Below are positions 22,501-32,929 of a stretch of DNA of 64,000 nt, piece after piece; within the stretch, counting starts at the first letter, position 1; each line of letters starts with the position of its first letter. The stretch lies in assembly GCF_039555335.1 (NCBI RefSeq), contig NC_092635.1, positions 51,356,052 to 51,420,051 of the forward strand, given 5' to 3'. Both the position numbers and the translations under genes were made by a program. Below the pieces are notes generated by a model. That model did not search any database. It saw only the letters and a program-made list of their open reading frames with translations, and was not told the origin of the DNA. The DNA is from Amphiura filiformis (taxonomy: Eukaryota > Echinodermata > Ophiuroidea > Amphilepidida > Amphiuridae).

Positions 22501-25500
22501 TCATTTCGTAAATCGACACATGACCAACTTGCTGCATTGGGCGTTAATGTTCTTCTAGGTAATTAGTCCAAATATTTTGTTCTATTTACTACGATCTGAA
22601 ACATATACAGAATGTATTATCCTAATTATTGGTAACCAGCCGTTTTGCCTATATGTGAAAAAAGTCTGCTTCTTCAAATTCAAAATGAAACATTGGACAT
22701 TCTTGAAATGACTTTAAAGGATGTCTCCGGCAATTTCGACATTATGCCTTATATGTTGGAAAAATAATTATAAAGCACGAATCACATATGTTTTTATTTA
22801 AAAAAAACTCATATTGACCATAAAAAACGAATAAAAAGTTAAACAGTCGTCTCTCAATACGCGATATTCAAGATTCCCGCGCCGAAATTGTCTAGGGCAA
22901 TGACGTCATGGTTATTTGTGCTCAACTATCGCCAGCATTCATTGTAATACTGGGACGTCATTGCACCAGACAATTTCGGCGCCCGGGAATTGTGAAAATC
23001 GCGTGTAGAGATACGGTTGTTTTTATTAGTTTTTATGGTCATTATGAGTTTGTTTATTAAAAACCACGTGATTCGTGCTTGATAATAACTTTCCTAAACA
23101 TATAAGGCATAATGTTTGCCGGAGAATCCCTTAGGACGTGGATGTAATTATCCTGTCCAAAACCATCAGTTGGAAACTGGCGGGTACCAATTATTTTGAT
23201 ACAGTTCGTATAATTATATAAGGCCCTAGTTCAGTCCCAATTTGCTTGAACAGTCAGAATGGCCTTTGTTGTTCACTTTCTTTAATCCATCTTCTTCCGC
23301 CTTTTCCCTCAGTCTCCTGAAAGCCCTTTCTGTCACTGACGTACTAGATACCAGGGGTCAGAAATCAGCCTATAGGCAAAGCTTTTTCCGGCCCAATCAA
23401 GTTGAATTTGAATGTATAGAGCAAAGAATCTAGGTAAAATACCGAATATTACCCCCGGGGGGGGGGCACATCAAAATATTTTGGTGGGTATGCTCCCCCA
23501 GAATTTTGAGGTGGTGGGTCTTTGGGAGCTGACGGCGTACCGGCAAAAGGGGGTCTTTCGGAGCTGTGAACCGGGCTGTGAACAAGTAAAATGGGGTCTT
23601 TTGGAGCTGCGAAAAGTCAAAATCAAGGGTCTTTCTTGGCTTTTTGGTTGAAAATCGCCTGAAAAAACAAGAAATATGAGGAATAGCCATTTTGGGTCTT
23701 TTAGAGCTGAAATTATCAAAATCAAGGGTCTTTCGGAGCTTTATTTTGGTCAAATATAGGGGGTCTTTCGGAGCTGCGAAACCCAAAAAGGGGGGTCTTT
23801 CCGGGGGAGCATACCCGTATGGTCATTTATGTTGAGTGCCCCCCCCCCCCCGGGATATTACCTGTATTTTAACAGTGAGCTTACTTAGACCGAAAACATG
23901 GGAGATGACAATATTATTGATATTGTGTATCTCATCCCAAAATGCGAAAGGGACATAACCCCACATGTCCCCAGTGTGGATTGACGCCCATGGTACCCAG
24001 GTATCTTCGTTGATTGCAAGCTAATGCGACGTTACCGTTTCGTTGAAAATCACACCCTGAATAACCCGTTAAGAAATGAAGGGACCTATAAACAGAAAAG
24101 TTCTTTTACCTCCTACCTCCATGGGACGGTCAGTATGTGTAGGCTTGTTGTGACTCAGGTGCTACCATCGTCGTTGAATACAAGTCCGGGGGGGCACTGG
24201 TCATTGACAAGGGGGTATCATGCGTTACCACGAAGTTTCAAATAGCACCCTAAACAAGTATTTACGAGGTCTGAAAATGCACCCCTAAACAAGTATGACA
24301 AGTGCAATTTCATACCCTAAATAAGTATTGACATTATTTTTTCCCCAGTTTTGCCCCCTTCATGATAACTGGGAAAAAAGTTCATAACTTTTAACCTTTA
24401 TTACATACTACATTTGTCTCAAAGGACCCTAAGCACTGATTTATTGTACAAGGTCTACCCTTTTTCTCAAATTTCCTTGTTTTAGATACCCTATTCACGA
24501 TACTTAAGTACAGTGCCTGATCATGAAAAAATACCCTTTTTACTTGAATCTTTGGCCACGCATGATACCCCCTGGTCAACGACCAGTGGCCCCCCTGGGA
24601 TACAAGTGTTCAGAAAATACATGCTTTCCATCTTGTTCCGGTTCAGTAGTGACCTTGATGTTTGGATCAATACTGTTTCTGTGTGTTGCAAAGCTATCGA
24701 TGTCATATTCGTGAATGAGAACGAAGGTATCGTCGACATAACGGAACCAAGTGGAGGGAGTTGGGGTGCCGTAGTCTTGGTGTGTACGCTGTGTCTCGTT
24801 GACTTGGGGATAATTTGAAGACCGCCATTTTAGATTGTTTGATATTTACTGCCAACAATGTGGAAAAATTTACACATGTAGCAGCCGACATACGGTACTT
24901 TTCGCTTGAACGGGTCTAAATATTGGCCCTATGATAAAGATTAATAGTTGTTAGTGTAAGAATGATGGGTTTTTCTATATTTTTATTTATATCCTACTCG
25001 AATAGGAGTTACGTGAGGATTTGTTTCACACATGTCATAAAAAAACATTAACACATTTCTCTTTATTTATTGATTAGCCTATATACTGACACCATCATTA
25101 TATTTCTTTACCCACGTATCCATCTCTTGCCTTGTGCATCCATTTTATATCTTCCAGACCAAAAGGTAACCAATTTAAAGGATCTTGAAGATGCTGGATG
25201 GGCAAGATGCACAGTAGAAACAGAGAAGAAGAATTCTATAAAGGCAGATTTGGTATTTCTGTGTGTTGGGATGAAAACCAATACAGATGCATATGAAAAC
25301 ACATTAGGTAGGAATGCAAATAAAATCTGCACAAAAAGAAACTCAGCTGTTATAAACACGACTATAGCTTCAGAACTAATAATTGTTTTCACAATATTTT
25401 AACATAGAGGGAACGATGAATTATTTACACGCATTTTGATACCACATTTGTCAAATGTTGTTCAATATTAACAACACAGTAGTGTTTTTAAAGAAAAATA

Positions 25501-27003
25501 CCCGATTTTAAAAATTGCAGTTTACAGCGATCAATGGTTATTACGCCAGCACGTTAGCACGTAAAGCCCGCCATTATCTTCACGCTCACTTCAAAATCAA
25601 TACAAATAGCTGCAACTTCTATATTCGGCTATTTTTCTTCCAAAACACTGCTGCATTGTTAATATTGAACAAAATTGGACAAATTAGGTATCAAAGTGCG
25701 CGTAAATAAACCATCCTTCTTTTTATGTTGAAATAATGTGAAAACAATTATTAGTTCCGAAGCTATAGGCGTGTTTATAACAGCTGAGTTTCTTTTTTGC
25801 AGACTTTAGATAAAGTCAAATACTGACATATTACTTGTTGTAAAAATGTGCCGTCTTACTATTCAATGTGCATGATATGTAGATGGACTTGTAGTTGACT
25901 GGACTTATATTTTATGGGTTGAGGTTTTACGTTACGATTCCGTATACGAAATATGGAGTTGAGTCTATACGTGCCATAACTTTACAACTTCATGATAATT
26001 TCCTTCTAATTTATTTTATTGCAGCTGAAAAAATGGACGACAGGGGATGTTTAATTGTTAATGAATTCTTACAAGTGAATGGACATGAAAACGTGTTTGC
26101 TATTGGGGACTGTAGTTCTGCGGACGATGAAGCCAAAATGGGCTACACCGCGTCGTTACATGCGTATACAGTAGCATGGAATATCCAGTACCTTGCCGAT
26201 GGAAAGTCTCTGACAGCGTATAGGCCGCGTACGTATCAATGTTTATCAAATCGGATTTCTTTTGGAATACCATATCCATATCACTGACATGTCAAATTCA
26301 ACTGAACAAAAATTCTAAATGGTCGCCTTGACCTGAAATTTCAAAATGGCCGATTTCATGCATTTTGGCGGTCATTTTGAAATTTCAAGGTCAAGACGAC
26401 CATATAGAATTTTTTAAGATAATCAGTTGAATTTGTCATATCAGAAAAAAATGAGAAAACATATAATTAGACACCAAAATCATTGAAATGCACCGAGCCT
26501 AAAGTGCGTTGACCTTTGTCACGTTTCTGACCATAGTTCGGGAACCAAAGGTCGCAGATAGAGCAAACTATACTTTTTTGGATTGCTTATGACCATGGGA
26601 GTAATTTGGTATACTTTTTAAAATAATTGGGAGACTTTTTCAGTTTTACCCCCTGTTTGACCTTAATTGACCCCTACCAAAAATGCCCGACACTTTGAAA
26701 AGGGCAGCCCAAGTCAGATTTGTTCAGTACCTTTCAGGCATGCCAGAAACACTTTCAAACCTTTGTTCTAAGATTTGGTCACGAAACATTAGCATTCTTC
26801 TTCTAATATACCATATCTTATTAATTTTGCCTTTTCTTGCATTTTCAGCTGGTCCGTTGATGGTACTCCCAATTGGGCGTAATGGAGGTGAAATGCAATA
26901 TGGAACATGGGTTTTAGGAAGTTTTGTAGCAAGAATGATAAAAAGTAAAGATCTTTTTACTCGAAGATTTTGGGGTGAAATGCGACAGAGCGTTCCAATG
27001 TAA
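19413..27003 (+). CDS. AIFM2: AIFM2/FSP1-like FAD-dependent NAD(P)H:quinone oxidoreductase, complete six-exon gene
   Basis: Six exons (19413-19587, 21083-21321, 22357-22558, 25158-25307, 26025-26228, 26849-27003) join to 1125 nt, 374 codons plus stop; all introns are GT-AG and phases agree (1,0,1,1,1). The length equals that of vertebrate AIFM2 (about 373). Residues 1-7 are MGSWYSS, an N-myristoylation signal after Met removal; the first Rossmann motif is VVIVGGGYGG (14-23), the second VVIGGGPVGVELAGE (146-160) including Glu156, and VFAIGDC (279-285) supplies the FAD-binding Asp284. Known role of the family: membrane-anchored reduction of coenzyme Q10 and vitamin K that suppresses lipid peroxidation and ferroptosis. 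The ATG sits in a strong context (gccaccATGG). A pyrimidine tract ending ccag at 19376-19378 suggests a spliced 5' UTR. The introns are full of MITEs. Confidence 0.93.
19596..19679 (+). pseudogene. Non-LTR reverse transcriptase fragment in AIFM2 intron 1
   Basis: Encodes 'FNKAFDKVHRGKMIKIMKAY', the recognisable 'F-x-KAFD-x-V-x-R' reverse transcriptase motif of LINEs. It is a tiny relic starting just after the exon 1 donor. Confidence 0.65.
20101..20160 (+). repeat. tRNA-like SINE head in AIFM2 intron 1
   Basis: 'gtggttagagcactcg' matches a pol III A box; the next stem ctcgc-ccgacaa-gcgag is a perfect anticodon arm with loop anticodon GAC (valine type). The B-box region is degenerate. Likely a SINE head rather than a working tRNA. 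Confidence 0.5.
20627..20918. repeat. Short inverted repeat in AIFM2 intron 1
   Basis: ccatagtcgatttttaa at 20627-20643 is exactly inverted at 20902-20918; 'aagtccccgg' occurs outside both ends in direct orientation. Possibly a degenerate MITE; the rest of the intron shows nothing clear. Confidence 0.45.
21083..21321 (+). CDS. AIFM2: AIFM2 exon 2
   Basis: Acceptor ataatatag, donor AGAAG|gtatga. Encodes 'YAKKIFIPY' through 'YDYLVIATGTTG', the ATG motif typical of the AIF/NDH-2 fold, ending phase 0. Confidence 0.92.
21346..21600. repeat. Compact copy of the 1417-2300 repeat, in AIFM2 intron 2
   Basis: 'ggttaccgcaccatagcgg' at the left and 'ataggctgataccattt' at the right match the flanks of the minisatellite repeat, without the ~125-bp tandem units. 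Confidence 0.75.
21739..21802. repeat. Degenerate interstitial telomere-like repeat
   Basis: A run of ccctaa-related hexamers (aaccctaatcccaaccctaa and variants) in AIFM2 intron 2. A similar run is at 56376-56460. Confidence 0.6.
21981..22184. mobile_element. 204-bp MITE with perfect 57-bp arms
   Basis: 21981-22037 is exactly inverted at 22128-22184 (ends gataattaaatctggtcaac). It lies in AIFM2 intron 2, about 170 bp upstream of exon 3, and is evidently young given the perfect arms. Confidence 0.85.
22357..22558 (+). CDS. AIFM2: AIFM2 exon 3
   Basis: Acceptor caccttgcag, donor CTAG|gtaatt. Encodes the second Rossmann motif (VVIGGGPVGVELAGE) and 'VTLIHSKPALIDGPF'. Confidence 0.92.
22716..23133. 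mobile_element. Foldback MITE in AIFM2 intron 3
   Basis: Ends aaggatgtctccggcaa and ttgccggagaatccctt are inverted, as are 'agcacgaatcac' and 'gtgattcgtgct' inside, and a central 'ccgaaattgtct'/'agacaatttcgg' pair. A decayed end of the same family is at 27055-27095, beyond the stop codon. Confidence 0.8.
23440..23870. repeat. G/C-capped repeat with 'gggtctttcggagctg' units
   Basis: A left cap (aatattacccccgggggg) and right cap (cccccgggatattacctg) are inverted. Between them units 'gggtcttttggagctg' recur at least six times. Lies in AIFM2 intron 3; related wording recurs at 59250-59390. Confidence 0.75.
24190..24600. repeat. G/C-capped repeat with 'ccctaaacaagtat' units
   Basis: 'gggggcactggtcattgac' near 24189 and 'ggtcaacgaccagtggcccc' near 24572 are inverted caps; the core contains 'accctaaacaagtatt' units and 'gcatgataccccct'. 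In AIFM2 intron 3. Confidence 0.65.
24785..24895. repeat. Dispersed repeat fragment, second copy at 30080-30175
   Basis: 'cgttgacttggggat' then 'gtttgatat', 'tgcca' and 'caatgtggaaaaa' occur in the same order at 30080-30160. Noncoding. Confidence 0.65.
25158..25307 (+). CDS. AIFM2: AIFM2 exon 4
   Basis: Acceptor tatcttccag, donor TTAG|gtagga. Encodes 'VTNLKDLEDAGWARCTV' and 'ADLVFLCVGMKTNTDAY'. Phase 1 at both sides. Confidence 0.9.
25326..25803. mobile_element. 478-bp foldback MITE in AIFM2 intron 4
   Basis: Outer arms (tctgcacaaaaagaaactcagc and its inverse ending ttgcaga) continue as an imperfect palindrome to the centre. Its right end supplies a pyrimidine tract plus AG (tttcttttttgcag at 25802) 220 bp before the real exon 5 acceptor. 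Confidence 0.85.
26025..26228 (+). CDS. AIFM2: AIFM2 exon 5
   Basis: Acceptor ttttattgcag, donor CCGC|gtacgt. Encodes 'LIVNEFLQVNGHENVFAIGDC' split here as the FAD-contacting GD motif, followed by 'KMGYTASLHA'. Confidence 0.9.
26282..26447. mobile_element. ~166-bp MITE in AIFM2 intron 5
   Basis: 'tgacatgtcaaattcaactg' pairs with 'cagttgaatttgtcatatca', and 'ccttgacctgaaatttcaaaatg' with its inverse across a small centre. Confidence 0.8.
26849..27003 (+). CDS. AIFM2: AIFM2 exon 6 and stop
   Basis: Acceptor gcattttcag; encodes 'LPIGRNGGEMQYG' and ends '...FWGEMRQSVPM' TAA, aligning with the C-terminal end of the family. Confidence 0.9.
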
Positions 27004-27402
27004 TTCGACATATCTAACAACGACATCGGATGCTTTTATATTGACATCTTTAAGTAACACTCCGGCAATCACAACATTATGCCTAAATATGTCAGTCTAT
27101 AATACCGAATTTATTAATTCGCTTTAAACAATTCATTGATGCTAGCACTGGTAGCATCCATTATTGCTTGTAGACAGGAATTCTAGAAAGGTGACCTCAA
27201 TGCTGTGGCTGGTCTTCCTGTGCTTTTGAATGGGACAACAGTAACCAAAATTTATATTTTCAAGATTTTTGATTTTTTTGGGGTTTTTTTTTCTAATTTC
27301 TAAGTTTGTGAGAGCATAACAAGACTTTCCGTCGATGGATTTTTGTTGCCGTTTAATTAAGTTTTTCCTAACATATTAAAAAGTAAGAGACCCCTACTGT
27401 AT

Positions 27403-27408
27403 AATAAA
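27403..27408 (+). terminator. Candidate polyadenylation signal for AIFM2
   Basis: AATAAA about 400 bp after the stop codon. No closer canonical hexamer is evident; use is inferred. Confidence 0.4.
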
Positions 27409-27828
27409 CCAACTAGGTAAGTTTTGAGTAACCTTGATGAAAATTATCAAAAAAGTGCCTATTCTTTTGTGTATGTATGATCCATCATCTGTCACTTTAT
27501 ATGATACTTCATTTGCTTATGTACAATCTCGCACACATACGAAAATATTTGGTGAAGTTGTGTACAGTTTATTTAAATCACCCTGTAAGAGTCTTTTAAT
27601 AGAAATTTTGAATTTTGAAAATAATGCGATTTGAATCAGACGATTTTTTGGCCAACTCACGGATCCAACTTTATATGTTTTCTCTTAATGTCCCAGTGAC
27701 CAAATGCCAATACTATTTGGTTGTGCCCCATCTGATCAGAACATGGGACAGCATAGGAATGGAACAATTCGCATAAATTAAATAATTGGTAAGGTCAGCC
27801 CATGGCATCTCACCTCAACCTCCACTAA

Positions 27829-29494
27829 CAGTGGACTTCGGTTGTATATATAAATGCGCATATAAATTATAAATGCGCACGTGACCAGATGGCCAGTGCC
27901 ATGTTCGTGTTACCTCACTGTCAATCACTGAAATTGCGACCACAGTTCCAGGTGGTGGCCGCATTGCATTCTCTAAATTCAGTAAATTTTCATCGTCAAC
28001 CGTGTAATTGAATGGGATTATTTTGACATTTTAAAACGCTTGAAATATCACAAAAAAATAGGCCTATGTTGATAAATAATATAAATACAAGCTAAAACCA
28101 TTGGGGTTCGATAATGAACCCCACAAAATTAACCGACTACAGCTCAACTGATCATACTTTTCCTACATTCGACCTTGCATGATTTTTGAGTTGACAGTGT
28201 CATGAAAATAACTATAGATACTTGACAGGCCATTAGTAGCCCAGTTCTGAACCTTTTCATTGATCATTCATAACAATAGGTATCTGATGGATCAGTGAAG
28301 ATAAGAAGGGATTATAATATATCCGTAACCTTGATATTATAGTACATCTCGAGGAAAAAGTGCAATGGACATGTTTTCATTTTATGTTTCAAATATCCCG
28401 CGCATGAAAATTGAGTATTTAACCCAAAATGGAAAATGGAACAATTTATTGAAATCTGTTTTAACAGATTTTTTGACATCTTTTTCTGCACTGTATTATA
28501 CCTAAATTAAGAAATTTGATAAATATTCAAAGAAAATCTAGGTCATCCAAAAAATGTTGATTTTTACACCTTTTGGGGCAAAAAAGGAAAAATAAGCAAA
28601 AATATCAAAATCTGTTTTAACAGCTTCATTCATCAAGTCATAACAAACGGCCTACATGCTTAATTTCTAATAAAATATTGAAATTGTGAAAAATATAGGT
28701 ATTTATTGATTTTCATGTTTTTTCTTGCAAATATGCTAATAATATGCAAATTATGAAATTGCAAAATAAAGTTTCTACATAGCATACATCTTTCAAGTGT
28801 GATGTTCAAAATGACAGACATCAAAAAGAGATTCGATGAAATGTAAAGGTGTAGTAATAATTTTGGCATGGACTGTCTGGTTAGGCAAAGTACGGTAAGT
28901 TGAGCTGTATATTGGAAAATGCCATACGGCCGGGCGGTTTCACAAGTTGCCGGCTCGATCATGTCATCCGCCGCCTGCACAGTCTGACCTTAAAGCCAAT
29001 CATGTCCCCTTTCATACTTTCATGCCGTTGCGACAAGAGGCATGACTTATCAGCCATTCACAAGTCTTGATTGTGTCTGTTTGTCTACAATGCGCGTGTG
29101 TCATGCCGCTCGGCGGCAAGCAGCATGATAGCATGAAACCAGCACTACGTCATAGATATGGCCAATTGGCACGCCCATTTAGCACGGAAATTATGAAATA
29201 TAAGTTTGTAAATCAGCTATATCTAGCTTTTCCGTAGTTAATTTTTTTTTTTTTTCCGTGATGGAAAACGTTAATAAAGAGTTTATCTTTCGGGTCAAGT
29301 TATTTTACCCTTTGCAATCAATGCCACTATTTTGCAAAAGCAATTTTCCTTGCGACCTGTCATTTTCCCCTACTTTTGCACGGGGAGTTTATGTACATCC
29401 GGGTACCTTATATCGTTTAATACGGTATGGCGACTTGTAGATGTCACGTGCGCATTTATATATGCGCATTTATATATACAACCGAAGTCCACTG
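27829..29494. mobile_element. 1.67-kb nonautonomous DNA transposon, 5-bp duplication ACTAA
   Basis: Inverted ends start cagtggacttcggttgtat; about 52-bp arms include 'aaatgcgca' repeats and 'gcgcacgtgac'. ACTAA flanks both ends (27824-27828, 29495-29499). No coding region inside; a 'aaatctgttttaacag' motif occurs twice (28454, 28608). CAGTG ends with 5-bp duplication would fit a hAT5-like element, but the family is inferred. Confidence 0.8.
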
Positions 29495-29499
29495 ACTAA

Positions 29500-30930
29500 T
29501 TATTGCCGTCGTGAAAAAACAAACATACCTATTTAGTTCATGATGTCGTCAATCGGCATGACATTGATATGAAAATGCCAAACACACAGGATTATCCACC
29601 ATTTGTGATAACGAAATTTTCTTTTGCCGGGAAGAATGCGTCTGGGTCCCTCTCTCTTTTCTGTAGATGGTCGGCAAATTTTTTGTTTGGTATGGACACT
29701 ATATATAATCTCGTATACCTCAAATCAAATATCGTGTTACTGAAGGGATTTTGTAAATGTGACCCGGCAGCACAAACGAGCCGTAAATTCCCTAAATTGT
29801 ATTCTGTGTTACGGTGTAAAATGTGTACGAAGGTCGTATTCATCGATTACTTAAGCTGGCCCGACTTCCGTCTTATTTTGATAGTCAAAAACTAATCAAT
29901 AATCCTATTGTTGAAGTGGATAATAAGCTTCTACCTTAGATGGCCGGCTATAGAACTTTTAATAGCTCTGGTCTTTGTTTGCTTTTTGCTAAATCCTGTT
30001 CAAGTGGTGGGTTACCAGGCATTGTATTTTGTACAGGTATGCATAACCAACAATTAACAATGAGAGAACTTTCTTACAACCTCGTTGACTTGGGGATGAT
30101 TTGAAATGACCGCCAATTATGACTGTTTGATATATATTGCCAGCAATGTGGAAAAAGAGACACAAGTAAAAATGTAAAAAGCTATAATTTTGTTGAAGGA
30201 GCAAAGTTTAATAAACCATAACCTCGCTTCTGGATATCGTTTGAAGTCAAATGATATACCATTTTTAAGTTTATGATGTTTATTTTTAAACACGAAATAA
30301 AACAAAATTGACGGGGAGGAATTTACGGCTCATTCGCCGTGGACGGTCACAAATGACCTGTAGCATACGCCCGTATCCCAGGGCCCGTATTCACACCAAT
30401 AGACAACAACGAGCCAAATAATATATTAACTTATATATTTAAGTATGTTTATGTTTAATCTTAAAATATAACACTTACAATGAACAATCAGCGACAACGA
30501 TATAATATGGCCGAAATGTCGAACAGGTGGACGGGAAAGTATAGTTAATCCCATACAAAATATGGAAAGCGAAATTTTTTCCCTTCTGCATTTTAATTCA
30601 GCAAAGTCATGACGACAAAATACATATCAGCGTATAGATGTGATAAGAAGTGCTAACACCCTGGAACAGAGACCCTGGAACAACTCCTCTTATGAAGAAA
30701 TGGTTTCATTATTAATATTAATACCACTACGTCATACATCATGTTTTAGTAGAGCAACAGCGCTAATGTTCTGTTACATTCCGTTAACAAATGTTTGAAA
30801 GTGTTTCTGACTTGCCTGAAGGATACTGAACAAAATTTCTTTGGACTGTCCTCTTCAAAGTTTTATCCCCCCCGGATCTACGACTATGCCACAAAGCCAC
30901 TAATCGTGATGATTTGTATTTCATTGTTGA
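29500..30930. other. Intergenic, no gene supported
   Basis: Contains the 30080-30175 dispersed repeat copy and otherwise AT-rich sequence without recognised coding content. Confidence 0.5.
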
Positions 30931-30933
30931 ATG

Positions 30934-30939
30934 TTTATT
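30934..30939 (-). terminator. Candidate polyadenylation signal for the RING ORF
   Basis: AATAAA on the minus strand about 125 bp after the stop of the 31065-32636 ORF; distance and lack of other genes make it plausible. Confidence 0.45.
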
Positions 30940-31064
30940 AAATCTTCATGCTTGGACAATATCAGGGTTATAGCTACCCCAAGTTGGGTGCCGGTTAATT
31001 TTATTATCCAATTAGAGCGCGGCACAATCTTTATAGCGAACGCGCGGGATTGGGGTTTTTGTTT

Positions 31065-32636
31065 TTACTTTTTTTTGTTTCTCTTTTTAAGTGCTGGGCG
31101 GCCAGCGTCAGTCCCAGGCGGGGCCGCCCGGCGCCGTCTTCTGTAGCTAGAACCAGGCTGGACAATATCAACATCCTGAACGTTTGCGCGGCAAACTGGA
31201 CATGATTGCCAGGCCTTGACATTTGGACAGTTGCAGACACAATCTTCGCACCATACTGGATGTTTACGGCACAATTCGAGGTTGTAGGCATGAGTCGGTG
31301 GCGCGCTGTAGCAAGCCAAACACATTTGTGCAGGCATTGTAGTGACGTCGGCAGTTTGGGCCATTGCGTTCATAGCCTCTGTTTGATCCGTAGCGTCGAC
31401 ACCAAAAGCAAACACAATAGCACCAAATCTCTTCTTGAAGGGTGGCTTTGTTCCCGTGTACACAAATGCACCAAAAGGTGCCCCCATCCAACGAAAAACT
31501 TCATTCTGACCATCAGGTAGAACGCGAGTCATAATGTAAACTCTCCCGCTTGGGATAGTTGCATAATTTTCAAAGCCCTTATCCAAAAGAGGGGCAATTG
31601 TGGTCTCATTACAGGCTTCAATGGGTGGAAAGGCCCCATTCGTAGGTAAAAATTCACCGCGACCAACTTGTAGACGAGAAACACCTTCGAGCGCAGGATT
31701 TCCGAGTACGCGGAAGCCACTTCTTGTTGACAAATAGCATGACGCCGTTTGCTTTTTACGTTCGGTGTATTTAAAACCTCCTTGACGGACAGCGGCGAGC
31801 ATCTTCCCAAAGACGTCGACGTAGGTATTCTTGTGGTGCATGCACGTCGCAATAGCATCGTCGATAATGCTAGCATCAATATCCAATTGGTTCAAAACGG
31901 CGTTTGAAAACCCTTTATTGTTGGCACAATAGCGATACGATTGTAAAGGTGCTGATGAATTGAAGGCTTCGGATGGAGTCAGAACACGATCTGGAATACC
32001 AAGCGCCTTGCGAACTTCATTGGGAAGGTTGACGGGTTCTCCTTTAGACGTAGAGTTGAGTCGAAATTCGGTGGGACGACACTTTGATATCGTCTTTCTG
32101 CTACCCCATCCTCCATGTGAGTCTTCGTACTTGGTTCCACCAATGTCAGTTCGTCCAATGTAGGTAACGACTCTGAGAGCCTTTTTCATGGCAATCTTCA
32201 CAGAATTGGCGACGTCTTTCAATTCGTCCATTTCGACATTATTCCAAAGCTTTTGGTCAAACACAATGCATTCGCACTCATCATGCGTAAAATACCCATT
32301 GGTCAAAATTCGACACCTGGTAACCACATGGAATGGTTCCTTTTCAGAAAAGGACCACATTTTCCCTCTCTTGGAAGCCCAAATAGGGACGGTGGCAAGG
32401 CCGATATCAGCAAGTCCCATCTTGTGGGCATCTGGAAAAACAGACGTCCATGAAGGAATGTCTTTGAATCGAATAAGTTCACCGTCGTCCAATTCAACCA
32501 TGCGTCCATCGCGGTCGGCCCATGCAATTAAGTCAGCCTCAGTGTTGATTTTGGAGGGGATTTCAATGCCTTGGAAGCGGAAACCCGCCGTGTCAAGTAG
32601 AGTTGCATGTTCATCGATGTCCATTGTTGTAGCCAT
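31065..32636 (-). CDS. Intronless orphan protein with C-terminal RING finger and basic tail (523 aa)
   Basis: One uninterrupted frame of 523 codons starts acaacaATGG. Near residues 440-490 the order CLAC, then LCRKH, CEDC and CPVC fits a canonical C3HC4 RING (C-x2-C-x11-C-x2-H-x3-C-x2-C-x12-C-x2-C), so an E3 ubiquitin ligase-type or zinc-binding role is possible. The last ~30 residues are basic (SYRRRRRAAPP and LKKRNKKK), resembling a nuclear localisation or nucleic-acid-binding tail. I recognise nothing in the first 430 residues, and see no membrane segment or signal peptide. The ORF is clearly richer in G+C than its surroundings, lacks introns in a region of intron-rich genes, and has its own TATA-like box and polyadenylation signal. 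A gene captured from a DNA virus or a large transposon is an inference; a fast-evolving host gene is the alternative. No inverted repeats flank it that I could find. Confidence 0.8.
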   Translation of the reverse strand: MATTMDIDEHATLLDTAGFRFQGIEIPSKINTEADLIAWADRDGRMVELDDGELIRFKDIPSWTSVFPDAHKMGLADIGLATVPIWASKRGKMWSFSEKEPFHVVTRCRILTNGYFTHDECECIVFDQKLWNNVEMDELKDVANSVKIAMKKALRVVTYIGRTDIGGTKYEDSHGGWGSRKTISKCRPTEFRLNSTSKGEPVNLPNEVRKALGIPDRVLTPSEAFNSSAPLQSYRYCANNKGFSNAVLNQLDIDASIIDDAIATCMHHKNTYVDVFGKMLAAVRQGGFKYTERKKQTASCYLSTRSGFRVLGNPALEGVSRLQVGRGEFLPTNGAFPPIEACNETTIAPLLDKGFENYATIPSGRVYIMTRVLPDGQNEVFRWMGAPFGAFVYTGTKPPFKKRFGAIVFAFGVDATDQTEAMNAMAQTADVTTMPAQMCLACYSAPPTHAYNLELCRKHPVWCEDCVCNCPNVKAWQSCPVCRANVQDVDIVQPGSSYRRRRRAAPPGTDAGRPALKKRNKKK

Positions 32637-32718
32637 TGTTGTAGTTTTGTTTTATGGTCGATTCATGACTGTGATTATAATAAGAAAAATACAGAGTTTT
32701 TATGTAAAACAGTGAGTG

Positions 32719-32724
32719 TATATA
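32719..32724 (-). promoter_or_regulatory. TATA-like box upstream of the RING ORF
   Basis: 'ctatatac' on the minus strand lies about 85 bp before the ATG. No other promoter element is certain. Confidence 0.4.
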
Positions 32725-32929
32725 GAATATAATTTGGGCCCATACCTATTTACCAGTGCGCAGCCTTCCCCAGCCAAGCTGCAATTTTACTGCAGCTTAA
32801 ATATAGTCAGCTATTGTTCACATGCACCCAGATGATGTATTTTTCAAACCTATTTCTTCGTAATCCTTAAAGTCCCTAGTACACACATTTTGTTGTTCCC
32901 AAAACAACATATTGGTGGGGGAAAGGTCA

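Noticed and set aside
31065-32636. Processed retrocopy of a host gene
   Set aside because: No poly-A tail or target duplication seen and no parent gene recognised.
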